This document shows, in pieces, positions 34,297 to 46,000 of a DNA stretch of 64,000 bases (positions are counted from its first letter, which is position 1; every line of letters begins with the position of its first letter). The notes under the pieces were generated by a model. It was not told the DNA's origin. It worked only from the letters and a program-made list of their open reading frames with translations, and made no database searches. The position numbers and the translations under genes are program-made. The DNA comes from Anaeramoeba flamelloides (lineage: Eukaryota; Metamonada; Anaeramoebidae): contig JANTQA010000032.1 in the NCBI GenBank assembly GCA_027625915.1, positions 10,354,001 to 10,418,000 on the forward strand, written 5' to 3'.

Positions 34297-37199
34297 CTCT
34301 TGAAAAAGAAAAAAACAAGCATAAAACAAAAAAATGATTTTTCCGATGAGAAAAACGATTTTTCTGCCTTTTTCAAAATAACAAATATTAAAGTACTCAG
34401 AATTTAAAATAATTAACTCTCTTCTGTTTTTTTACCTAAATTTTTCTTTCTGGAATTTTACAATTCTATTCGAAAAGAGGTATCTTTCTTGTTAGGTTAA
34501 CAAAAAGATTAAATTTTAATTTTAAGGCAGTAAGTAGATTTTTCAATTTTTGAAATCGTCCATTATCAGAAACTAATTAATATAAGATTTTTTCATTTCC
34601 ATCAGATATTGTAACTTTGAAAGCAAAATACCATTGAGTATTCGGTTTGTGAAAAGAATAAAAGTAAACCAGAGTTGAATTTTTTGAATTTTTTTGAAGT
34701 TTTTTTCACCTTATTATTTCTAGTTTTATTAAATTAGGTTCCAATTTGAGGAATGAATTCAGACGAATCATTTAAATAATTAAATAGTAAACCAACAAAA
34801 TAGACTTGAGAATGTGGACATTTGAAACAAATTATTTCTTTTTTCAAGAACCTCACAAAAAAGATCAATTTTTTGAATAAAATTGTAGAAACCCAGAAAG
34901 AAAAAAAAATTCAATCATATTAGATGTGGTGTATTTTGTTTCTTCTTTATCTTATTGTTTAAAAGATAAAGAAATCATGAACATATTAAAGTTTTTTACT
35001 CGTTTAACATGTATTTTTTTCTGTAAAAAGCGGTTTTTTTGAATTTTATTTTCCAATTTCTTATGATAAATTTTCTTATTAAACTCAGGCTAAAACATCC
35101 TAAAATAAACTAAAATGTAAAATTTTATGTACAGGCAAAGCAGTTGAAAGAATTACAATAATAAAATATCATTCAAATTGGAAGATAATTTTGTTTTTTT
35201 GTTAAATAGGAAAATCATTTTTTTAGCTATGAGTTTTTTATTTTTATTAATTTTTTGAATTACCTAAACTGTTTTGGCTCCATCAATTATTTTTTCGAAC
35301 GATTGATATTATGTGTAAGTTGAGTTCTTCCAAATAGAAGATTTCAAATAAAATTATTTGATTGTATCTAACCATTTGATTAATTAATATTCTTAATAGT
35401 ATTTTTACGAAATTTACTTATGTATTTTTGGTTTTACACTCAAAAAATTTTTAACACACCGATAATTTATTTATATTGATAATTTTTAATTTTTTGTTTT
35501 GTGGGTATTGTTATATATAGTAAATTGAAACTATTTTTTAGTTGGTGGTTCTAATTTTTCGTTTCTTCTTGAATAGATTAAATAATATTTTTTTTACAAT
35601 AATTGAATTTTTCAATGTTAAAATTTTGATTTAGGGTTTATTTCAAATAATTGAGTAAAAAGATCGAGTTCTTGTAAAACACGCCATAAAGAAAGTAATT
35701 AGGTTATTGATGAGATCAAAATAGAATTTTCTTTTAGCTTTAGACCTGGTTGGGGGTTGATTGAACCTTTACGTTGGTAATAGTTATTATTTTTGGAATG
35801 GTAATTGATTTTCAAAAAATTATCATCTTAGATATAACTCACAATAAAAATAACTAGGATATAGAAATATTTAAATGTAATCCATATTTTCAATTCTCTT
35901 TGTTTAAAATCACTTCTTAGCCAAATTTTTATTTTAAAAAAATGTTTAAATTCTTAATAATTCTCTAAACGTTAAATATAAAATCATAGATCTAAAGATA
36001 ATTTTTCAATAATTTCATTATTTTTTAATGATCTAAAATATATTGTACGATTTACATTTTTGGGAAAGTTCCATTTGAGTAAGAGTCTAATACCAGAAAT
36101 CAACCTTTTCACTTTTTTTATCAATTTTCGAATAGGACCTGAAAATTGTAGAATTGTTTATTTTTATTGTGGTTTTTGTTTGATTTTTTCTTATTTAAAT
36201 TGCCTACTTAAAATCACTTTATTAATTTTTTTCTATCAGACTAAAATAAAATGACACAATAAAATGTTGAGATAAGAACTAAAGGTAAATCATTTAACAT
36301 TTCTCAAAGTATATAAGAAGATTCAGCCAAACATCCTGTTGTAATATAGGAATTTTACCTTGTGAAAAATAAATTAATTATTTATTTATTGACTAGTACA
36401 GTGGTATGAATAATCCGTGTTTTTTATTAACCAATAAAGAACATTTAATTCATGTAAAAAATATTGACTAACTGTAAAAATAAAAGAAATAAATTAATGG
36501 GATGATAACAACATATAAATAAGAAATGTGGTTCTTTCAATAAATTTTAAACAATAATTATGAAGTTATTTAAAGTATAAAAGTTAATTTTTTGACAAAA
36601 TAATAAGAAAAAGTTCATTTTTTGAATTTTTTCAAAAAAATCATTTAATCTCAGAAATTTTGTCAATATGATGAAATTTTTGAAACAAAAGCATTTAATA
36701 TTATTGAACCCTTTACATTAGTACAAGGATCAAACCCCACAAGTCAATTTGGAATATGAACCATGAAATTTAATAGGTTTTTCCTATCTTCAAATACTGA
36801 AGCATGAAAAAAAAAACACAAGTTATATTTTTTTAATGTGTTAAATGTTGCAAACAAGGGTTATTTTCACTACTGTACTTTAAAAAAAAAAAAAAAATCA
36901 AGGAAACAGGATTAAAAAAGTTGTTTTCAAATTGTTTTTAAAAATTAATAAAAAAGCAAAAATTTTCACTTTAGCGTTCCTACTCCCTTAAATCCCCAGC
37001 CCAGCAAAAAAATGCTAAAATTTCAATATTGTGTCCAATACTCTTTAGGAAACTTTAAAGAAATACAATAGAAATTCTTTTCTTAAGCAAAGGTGTTCAA
37101 TCTACAATTGAAAAGGAGTTTATTTTCACAAAAAGTAATGCAAAATTGTCATCATTTTTTTGATTTTTCAAATAATCAACTGGTTGAATCTAAATTCCG
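34297..37199. other. Spacer between divergent genes, 2.9 kb
   Basis: 5' flanks of the RGS-RhoGEF-MORN gene (minus) and of the dehydrogenase gene (plus). AT-rich with no protein-like frames; 36060-36254 is open but hydrophobic noise. An end-like motif CTACTCCCTTAAAT at 36980-36993 is the complement of a motif on the other side of the dehydrogenase gene (38462-38475). Confidence 0.5.
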
Positions 37200-38279
37200 A
37201 TGAGTAATTACCCAGAAGAAATGAAAGCGTTAATTTTAAAAAATGGAAAACTTGTTCTTGAAAGTAATGTCAAAGTACCAAAATTGAAAAAAGGTGAAGC
37301 GTTAATTGAAGTTCTTTATACAGGTATTTGCTCGACTGACTTAAGTTTGCAAAAAGGGTACTTAACATTCGAAGGGATACCAGGGCATGAGTTTGTTGGG
37401 ATCGTCAGAGATCTGTTGACCACAGACAAAATAATGGTAAGCAAGTTTCACAACCAAAAGGTTGTTTGCCATATTAATTGGAGCAATTGCGTAAATAAAA
37501 TAGGTCATCTGTGTAAGATGTGTAAACTAAATTTGTCCAAGCACTGCCTGTGTAGGAACACAATTGGGCTACATAATGTGCAAGGAGCGTTTGCAGAATA
37601 TATCGTTGTGCCAATAACAAATTTAATATTAGTCTCGGCAAAGGTCTCTGATTTAAACGCGGTCTTTACAGAGCCTTTAGCTGCAGCTCTGGAATTCTAT
37701 TTGCCGATCAATCGTGCAAAGCTTCAAAATTCTGAAAACATTTTGCTAATTGGCACGGGCAAATTGGGATCGCTTATATACAAAGCAATCACAAATACTT
37801 TGGATTTCAATTTTGATCTTTATGTTTTGGTAAGGAGCCTCAAATCCAAAAAAAGGATCTTGCAGCTCGGTTGTCCAGAACACAAAATTAAGTGTCTTGA
37901 GGAAGAAGGAAAGAACAAAAATTGGGAAAGTAATTGGAAACCAGAAGCCGGTTTTGATAACGTAATTGAAGCAACAGGAAATGAGTCTGGGTTTAATTTA
38001 GCATTGAACCTTGTGCGTCCAAGAGGCAAAATCATCTTGAAATCAACTTTTGAGAAGCAAATCACCATAAATATGACAAACATCGTTGTTAAGGAAATTC
38101 AAATTATCGGATCACGTTGTGGTGATATGGAGTATGCAATGGATTTCTTGAGCAACAACCAATTACAATTAGATGAGCTAATAGAAAAAATATTTCCTTT
38201 TGATAAGGCTATAGAGGCTTGGCAATTTGCCAAACAACCCGGAAAGTTAAAAGTGATCTTGAAAATAAAACAAAATTAA
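37200..38279 (+). CDS. Zinc-dependent MDR family alcohol/polyol dehydrogenase
   Basis: 359 aa, single exon, start at ATG 37200. NAD(P)-dependent oxidoreductase of the medium-chain family, probably cytosolic. Catalytic zinc ligands are visible as C44 (TGICSTD), H63-E64 (GHEF) and E158 (TEPLAAALE). The structural-zinc lobe has four Cys (97, 105, 108, 116), with the first spacing about five residues longer than the classical C-x2-C-x2-C-x7-C. The Rossmann motif is GTGKLG (185-190), and FDNVIEATGNESG and the C-terminal FPFDKAIEAWQFA are typical of the family. Closest in style to bacterial threonine/alcohol dehydrogenase-like MDRs; the substrate cannot be told. Lack of introns, bacterial-like sequence and the flanking inverted motifs leave lateral acquisition possible, but codon use is not obviously foreign. 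AATAAA-rich sequence follows the stop. Confidence 0.9.
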   Translation: MSNYPEEMKALILKNGKLVLESNVKVPKLKKGEALIEVLYTGICSTDLSLQKGYLTFEGIPGHEFVGIVRDLLTTDKIMVSKFHNQKVVCHINWSNCVNKIGHLCKMCKLNLSKHCLCRNTIGLHNVQGAFAEYIVVPITNLILVSAKVSDLNAVFTEPLAAALEFYLPINRAKLQNSENILLIGTGKLGSLIYKAITNTLDFNFDLYVLVRSLKSKKRILQLGCPEHKIKCLEEEGKNKNWESNWKPEAGFDNVIEATGNESGFNLALNLVRPRGKIILKSTFEKQITINMTNIVVKEIQIIGSRCGDMEYAMDFLSNNQLQLDELIEKIFPFDKAIEAWQFAKQPGKLKVILKIKQN

Positions 38280-38463
38280 TGTGAAAGATTCGATTAATCC
38301 TTTCTCTCAATAAAAAAATAAATTAAATAAAAAAAAAAACCTTCTTCTCAACACCACCATTTTTTGTCGGGGTCAATTTTGAAAAAAAAAACATCTTCTT
38401 TTTGATTTGTTTAAATGGGTAGGGGGGGTAGTTTCTTCTTACTGCATTTAGTTTTTTTTTAAT

Positions 38464-39835
38464 TTAAGGGAGTAGCCACGGTAAAGGAAAATTTTTCACT
38501 TTTTGGCAATTTTGAAAAGGATCAGAAAATAACATTTTTTACTTTTTTATACCTCATTGATTTTTATTATTTAAAGTACTTCATTTATTAGATTTTTGAA
38601 ATTTTTTCTTCAAAGTCTCAAAGAAATTGCCACAATAGAATATTGAGTTGAATTGCTTAAAATAGTGTTTTGAATGTTGAATGATTTATCTTTTATCCTT
38701 CTCTCAAAATTCTATTGTGGCATTTATTTTTTTCATTTTTTATTTTTTCATCATTTTTGAATTTTTTTAATCATGACAACATAAAACAATTAGAAAGATT
38801 TTTTTATCAGTACCATTTGGGATTCATGGAAATTGTTTAAATTGAATAATAACTTTACAATTGGGAGAATCATAAAAGGAAACATAACTTGGACTTAAAT
38901 AGTGAGAAGAATTCCAAAAAAATAATAATTATACCAAAAGATTACTTGTTATGGTTTTTAAATCGTGGGATTTGGTGGAATTGGAGAAGTGAATATGATT
39001 ATATGTTATCAAAGTGTAAACCACAAAATAGCTATAAGTTTTATTCTAAGAATCTGAAATTATTCTCTCCCATAAAAAAAAACTAAACACCATTCCAAAA
39101 ATTTGGACACATCTAAAATCAAAAATAGAAAAACAAAAACTCAATTAATTATATTTTTACAAATGTAATATAAAAGTATATTTAATTAACAAGGTATTAA
39201 TGTTTTAGTAAGTAATCATTTTCACCGAAATAAAAGAAAACAATATAAAACAAATAATCAAAACAAGTGTGTCCAAAATAAGGAAACGAGTTGAAATGAA
39301 GAAATTTGAACAAAAAATGTATTAGTAGATTTGTTGAAATTTCACCAACAATTGTTGATGGATCAAATAATAAGATACCATGGACCAATTGTGTGTAGAT
39401 TTTTCAATTTTAGAAACTCGACTTTAACCTTCTATCAAACATCGTAAAAAATCCCAGATCTAACTAAACAGATTAAGGAACTGGAAAAAAGAAAATGAAA
39501 ACAAAAACAAAAAAGATAAAAAATGAAATAGTTTGTTAGAATAAAATTACTTCCAAATTGGAAGTAAATCGTGTTATTGTTATTCTTCCAACTGTTTAAA
39601 ATGTGCCCAAACTTTTAGAATTAAGTTTATCTAAATAAAAAAAAAATAAAAATCGAAACTATTTTATCAATATCATCTCGTTTTTTTTATGGCACAACAT
39701 TACTAAAAAAACAATATCAAATAATTTTTTTAAAAAAATTTTTAGAAAATCTTAGATAACACGTCACTAAAATAAAATATTCTTATCTCATCTCTTAAAA
39801 TTTCATCATGTCTTATGGTGTAGCTACTCCCTTAA
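38464..39835. mobile_element. TTAA-ended element (family J) carrying a nested insertion
   Basis: Left end TTAAGGGAGTAGC and right end GCTACTCCCTTAA are perfect 13-bp complements beginning and ending in TTAA, the target preferred by piggyBac-type transposons. Without the nested element at 39084-39629 it would be about 0.83 kb. An inner inverted repeat (CCACAATAGAAT at about 38630 against its complement at about 38709) is also present. No coding capacity. Confidence 0.5.
39084..39629. mobile_element. Tc1-like MITE (family I), copy 1
   Basis: 546 bp, ends TAAACACCATTCCAAAAATT and the complement of TAAACTTAATTCTAAAAGTT; the inner end sequence ATTTGGACACA resembles the CCAAA-TTTGGACACA termini common in Tc1-like elements. 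Aligns along its whole length with 57051-57590. It sits inside the family-J element. Confidence 0.65.
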
Positions 39836-40150
39836 GAAAGAAACCAAAAATTTATTTAATTTTCTGTTTATTTTAAAAATTGAAAAAAAACGTCGTTAGC
39901 TTTTAAGAATTTTAAAAAAGTGAGTAAAATATTTAATTTTTCATTATTTTTTTTATCCTAAGGGGTTGCCGTTGTTTTTTTTTTTACTTTTAGAAATGAA
40001 AAGAAAATTTATTTAATTTTCGGTGAATTCCAAAAATTAAAAAAAACCTAGGCACTCTACGACACTGGACGGCACTTACCAGAAGGTTTTATAAGTTAAA
40101 AGAATTGAGTGAAATATTTGTTTTTTACTATATTCACTTGAATAATGTTT
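39836..40150. repeat. Composite hairpin-repeat cluster 3
   Basis: Starts directly at the end of the family-J element. Module B palindromes at about 39836-39885 and 39985-40043; module C decamer array at about 40047-40080 (CACTCTACGACACTGGACGG-like); a worn module A near 40082-40150. Confidence 0.5.
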
Positions 40151-40264
40151 AAAACTAGCTGCGTGACAAAAAAATTGGTTCTCTATAACAGGCTGGTTGT
40201 TTATTATTATTATTATTCTAATATTTAGCCGTTCATGGATATCCTTTACATTTCTACCCATTAG

Positions 40265-40317
40265 CAAACTCCATTCCAAAAATTGCCACTTATTTCACTT
40301 ACAATATTGAATGAAGG

Positions 40318-40355
<38 letters not shown>

Positions 40356-40659
40356 TTTAGTATTCAAGAAGAACTAATAATTCAATCTTATTAATATATC
40401 ACTTTAAAATCATTCTAAATATATAAACCTAGAATTAAAAAAATTAAGAAAAAAAAAACCAAAACCTGAAAAAAAGTGAGTGTTAATTTTTCAAAAAAAC
40501 ACGACCTATTCTATTATTACTGAACTGTCACTGAAAAAAGTTAATAATTAGATTTTTTAGGAATAATTAAATTCAATACTAAAGATATTACATGGTCTCA
40601 ATTTTCTTAGTGATTATTTGTCTTTCAGAAGATTTTTTTTTTTACCACATGATCTTTTG

Positions 40660-40696
<37 letters not shown>

Positions 40697-40830
40697 AAAA
40701 GAAAAAAAAAATTGAAAAAGTAAAAAAAAAATTTACAAAATTAAAAAAAATGATTCTGAATCAAAATTTTGAAAATATTTTCTTACAAGAATAAGAGAAA
40801 ATTCCTCAATAAAATTTCAATTAAGATTAT
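40265..40830 (+). mobile_element. MITE-like element (family F), copy 2
   Basis: Aligns in the same orientation with 45005-45596 from AAACTCCATT at the left to the block ATGATTCTGAATCAAAATTTTG near the right; the right end is worn. It contains a (TA)16 tract (40321-40352) and a 35-base A run (40660-40694). The termini are related to those of family E. Confidence 0.5.
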
Positions 40831-41860
40831 AAAGCTAGTCAATTTTTTTGTAAAATAGATTATTTTTGATTAAATTTCTGTTGAAATTATTTAAATGTGT
40901 ATTTAATAACTAGATGTTTTTTATATGTAAATGAATTGTTCACAATCATTTAAAAATAAAAAATCAAAAAATTTTTATGATGAGCTATCAAAAACTAAAA
41001 ATTTCTTAGATTTTATTGAGTATATTTCTTCTTTTAGCAATCGAAATTATATCTTGACTGGTTTTTGTTTCCATTTTAGAAGTTATTCTCGATATTTTCT
41101 ATCAATTTTAAAATATTTTGGTAATTGTTTTATCATTTAAAAGTTCTACCATGTAAAAATCATTTTGAGCTAGATTAAAAATAAACAACTCAGTGAATAA
41201 TAGATCAATAAATATTGATTAAAATATTTGGAGGTTTTCTCCATTTGTCATATTTTTTTGACTAAAAATCATTGTTTCTTTTTTAAAATATCATAAACTT
41301 TTTTAAAGTTTGTATTATCAAACTTTCTTTTTTTCTCAATTCCATATCCTAAAAAAAAATAATATATATATATATACCTTTTATGAATTCATTGAATTTC
41401 ATTTTTCAAGCTTTATTGGATTCCTATTTAAATGCCACTGATTGTAATTTATAAAGAATTGACAAATATCATTTTGTTCCACAATGATATCATTTTAAAA
41501 ATGTTTATCTAAAATGTTTTTCCACAGTGTGTATCAAGTATTAAAACACTTTTAGTGAATTTTTTATTGAGTGAGTTATTACAAACTAATTTAATCACAC
41601 TTTTACAAAACAACTATATTTGAAATTTTTTTCCTTTCTTATCTTCTAACATTTTAGATAATCATGAATCAAGATCACAAAATCCACAGAACAAGAAATC
41701 TCTAATTAAAGTCATTTTATTATTTTAATTTTTGTCAAAAAAGTTTAAATATTCATTGATTAATATTGAGTATTATAACAAAACACATTTTTATATCAAA
41801 CTTTTCACACCAAGATTAAACTGAAAAAGATTAAGAATTCAGCATTCTAAAAAAATAATA

Positions 41861-42555
41861 TTAAGGGTCGAATCATTAAGGTGAATTTTTTTATTTTGAA
41901 ATGATAAATAACTTTTTAGTAATTTTTATGAGGACCTAAGACCAATCAAAAACCAACCAACCTATGATGTATGAACGCTATCCAAAAATCAACAATCAAA
42001 AACGAGGAAATTTTTAGAAAAAAGCCCAAAGAGCGACACTCAATTTCCAATTTGAATGTTTCGAATATATAATTTTGAAAACAACTGATATAATTTTGAA
42101 TTGTCACTCTTTGGCACTTTTTGAGATCTCGGTGATTTTTAATTTCTTTTTTTTTCATATTTCAAAAGAGTTATTTTTTTCTTAAGAATATTACATAATC
42201 CTTACTTGGTCAAATTTAGAGGGTTACTAAATAACCACAATTCAGATTAAATCTAATTAAATTGATTGGGACTTCAAGAAAGTAATTTGTTTAAAATTGT
42301 AGAAATTTAACTATTTGTAAATAGAAAATGAGAAAAGATGAATTTTTTTTTTAAAATTTTGATTTTTTGAGAATTGAGAACTCTTTAAAACTTATTTTTC
42401 TTCAGTGAATTTTTTGTCAAATAGATCCAATGAAATTTTTTTTTTTGTTATTTGTATTTTGTCAACCAAAAGAAGAGCATTTTCACAATACCCTTTTTAG
42501 TCTCAGGTCACCCCTTGAGTAGGGAGCAATTCAAGGTAAATGACTAGACCCTTAA
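41861..42555. mobile_element. TTAA-flanked piggyBac-like MITE (family H), copy 1
   Basis: 695 bp, bounded by TTAAGGGTCGAATCATTAAG and, at the other end, the complement of TTAAGGGTCTAGTCATTTAC. Interior landmarks CCAAAAATCAACAATCAAAA and GAGATCTCGGTGATTTTT are shared with two other copies (56859 and 62284). TTAA at both edges with a GGG start fits piggyBac-type target duplication. No transposase. Confidence 0.65.
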
Positions 42556-43053
42556 ACTAAAAAAATTAATAAAAAAAAAACATTTTGGCTTGTGTTTTAA
42601 TAAAAATAGTCAAAAGTGTTTTTTTTCAATTTTTATCTTTATCCTTTTTTTGAGATTGAGTTTGCTTTTACTCGAAATTAAAAGTTAATATTTTTCAAAA
42701 AATGGTAAAAAAGTAGCAAATAAATTAGTATTTAAAAATATAAATTAAAAAATGTCTAATTTATAAATCATTAAAAGCAAAATTATAAAAAAAAAAATAA
42801 AATTTTTCCATTTTAAAAATTTAATTAAAAAAATCGTGTATCTATTTTTTCAATCAATATTAAATTAATATTGACATGTAATTATTCAACATAATGATTT
42901 TTTTAAGAAGGATAAAATAATAAAAATCTTTTTATATTATAATTAAAAAATAATAATATAGTCTATATTTTAATATATCAGGATATTTTTCTATATATTA
43001 AAATGAATAACCAACATATATATATATATATATATATGTAAGTATTTATTATA

Positions 43054-46000
43054 TTAATTCATGTTTGGAGGCTTTTCAATTTCAATACTTTTATCCCACA
43101 TTTCATTTTCGGTATAAATAGTTTGAGAATTAATAAAGTTCTTTACCGATTTTACTAAAACAAAGTCATAGTAATGAAGCTGTAATCTTTTAATTTCTGA
43201 AATAACTTCCCACATTCTCATTTTTTTCCTCCAATTAATTAGCCCGTTATCTACTTCATCTGGCAAATCTCCAATATAGGTCAAGTCAACTAAATAGGAG
43301 GCAAGATATGGTATACACGGGGGGTCTGTTTTTTGTGTCATTTCACGAAGTGTTTTACAGCCATGCAAAACGTCTGTGAGTTCGTCCAACTGATTATATA
43401 TCTCAGAAATTTTGTTTGGAAGCTTTTTCCAGGTTGATTCAATTCTTAAAACAGCAGAATTCTGCAATCCGGAAATTATTGCAAACATGTCGTTAAAATT
43501 ATTCAATTTTTTGAGTTCATTTGCAATTTTGATACATTTAATTAATTTTTTCAAACGCTCCTTTTCATCAGATTCCGATAAAATTAAAGTAGAAACCCAA
43601 TCAGCCAAAAAATTAAATCCCTTGATCATATTAGTAATATTTGGTGCTATTTCATTTTTGTCTGATTTTGTCCAAGCCTTATTAAATAATTCGTTTGGTT
43701 TAATTTCTTTGAAAAATTCTTGAACGATCAAAGTTAGCTGAATGGCTATTTCCGTTTCTTGGATAGCTTCAAATGTTAAATCTTGAGAAGATCCTAGTTT
43801 ACTTATAGCTTTTTTATTTTGTTTAACCTTTAAAGCCGTTGTTTTATTGCTATTACTTTCATTTTCTTTGCCTTTGTCTTTTTCATTTTCTTCATTATTA
43901 GATTTCAAATAGTCATTAACTTTGTTGAATATTGAATGGATTTCTTCATTTTCATTTGTAAGTTCTGCCTTGGATAACGTTTTTAATATTTTTTCTTTTG
44001 AAGCTGTATTAATCCCATTTTTGATCATAACTAAAATAACTTCTAAAACTAGCTTTTGAATACTAACCCTTTCGGTATTTAAAAAACTTCTTTTTGTTTT
44101 TGGGTGAATTGATGGTACGTCAAATCTTTCGAGCAATCTATCAATGACAATACTTTCTTCAGTGAAAGTTGGTAAAAGTACTAAAAATATATCTAAAAAG
44201 CCAGGTGTTTGGAAGCCTATTATTTAAATTTGAGATTTTTATTTATTTTGTTTATATTTTTAATGTGTTTTTGTGAAAATTTAGTATTGGTTTATATAAT
44301 TAACTCAATATAATATTCTTTGAAAACGTATTTAAGTTGATAATTCCTTTTGAATTAAATAATATTTGAAAAAACTTTATTTGTTGAAATCATTTATTTC
44401 TTTGATACTAAAAAGGGATGTAAACTAAACTCTTTTTCAGTCAAAGGGGATCAGTTTTATTGAAGAAAGAGAACATATTTATGAGTTTAATTCATTATTC
44501 TTCTCAAAATAAATTTTCAAGTTTAGAGATCTGATCCATTTTTTCTAATTTATTCAATTTCTTTTTTTGTCTTTTTCTTTTTTCTTTTTTTTGTTTTTTT
44601 TTTTTTTTTTTTTTTTTTTGAGAAAAGTCAATTTGAAACAAAAAAATGTTTGAAACTAAAATAAAAAATCTTTGAAACTACAAATTAACTTTCAGAAAAG
44701 TGAGGCTTTGTAATTTCTTTAAAAATCAATACATTTAATATTAAAAAATCTTATTGTCACCAATTTTAATTTTCTCAAGAAATTGAGAAATTTTGCACGA
44801 GACATTCCAATGAAAAGGAGAACAAAAATTTTTTATACATTTTATTTTTTTCAGAAATTTATCGTTTGTTCAGGTATTTCTTTTATGAATTTCAAATTCC
44901 ATCCGAAGTTAATATTTTCTCTTATTTTTAAATAATAGTATGTTGCTTGATTCTTCAAAAAAAATTGAATTTTTCATTTTTAGTTGGGAACCTTTGAGTG
45001 AAATGGAGTTTATATTTTATAAAAATTGTGACTTTGCTGAAATACTAAATTGAAAAAAAAAGAAATAATTCCTAAGTATTCATGAACAACTAATTATTAA
45101 ATCTTATTAAGAATTCCCTTTTTAATTCATTCTAAACGTTTAAAAGACTGATATTTATAAAATTTTAAAAAAAATAGAACCAAAAAATAAAAAAAAAGTG
45201 ATTCTTAATTTTTGAAATGAGTATTATGGATTTTTTTATTACTGAACTTTCAATGAGAAAAAATGGTTAACAAGAAGATTTTTTGCTAATAAATATATAC
45301 ACTTTAAAAGTTATTGAATAGTCTCAATTTTATTAATGTTTATTGGTGTTTTCTAAGATACTTTATTTTTTTCCACATAATCTTTTAAAAAAAAAAAAAA
45401 ATCATAAAAATAGAAAAAAAAACAAAAAGAAAAAAAAAATAAAATTTGAAAAAGCAAAAAAAAATTTGCTAAATTAGAAAAAATGGATTCTGATCAAAAA
45501 ATTAAAAATTATTTTTTGATAAAATATGGATAAAACTCATAGAATATGCTCTGTCTCTTCAATACAACCGGTAACGTTTGACTAAAAAAAAGTTTAGAAT
45601 TCAAAAAAAATGAGAAAAATCATAGATTTTACGTTTTCCTTTTAAATTCTGGAAAACTAAACGGTAATTTTTTATTAATTTAACAAATAAACCGAAAATT
45701 AAATAAATTTTCATTTTATTTCAAAAATTAAAAAAAAAAACTAAAGTTAAGTGACGTCAAGTGCCATCAAGTTCCTGGTTTTTTTTTTGGTTTTTGAAAT
45801 TAAAAGAAAATTTAATAAATTTTCTTTTTTATTTCAAAAAGTAAAAAAAAAACTAACAACAATTTTCATGAATTCAAAAGAATTTTGTAAAATCTTTGAT
45901 TTTATTCTATTCAAAACTCATAAAAAATCATCAAATGTTTTATTTTAAATTTCATCAATATTTCTGAAGAAAGTATAAATTAAAGAATGGAAAAACAATT

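Larger units (their letters stand above)
38280..43053. other. Spacer between convergent genes, 4.8 kb, dense in small transposons
   Basis: Holds a TTAA-ended element (38464-39835) with another element inside it (39084-39629), hairpin cluster 3 (39836-40150), a family-F element (about 40265-40830) and a TTAA-flanked element (41861-42555). TA microsatellites lie at 40321-40352 and 43017-43036. No gene was found; open frames at 38889-39086, 40931-41140 and 41946-42158 lie in or beside repeats. Confidence 0.6.

Noticed and set aside
34432-34490. Possible extra upstream exon of the RGS gene on the minus strand (ending ATTTAG|GTAAAA)
   Set aside because: The open frames there leave a phase that does not match the acceptor before the RGS exon, and there is no Met.
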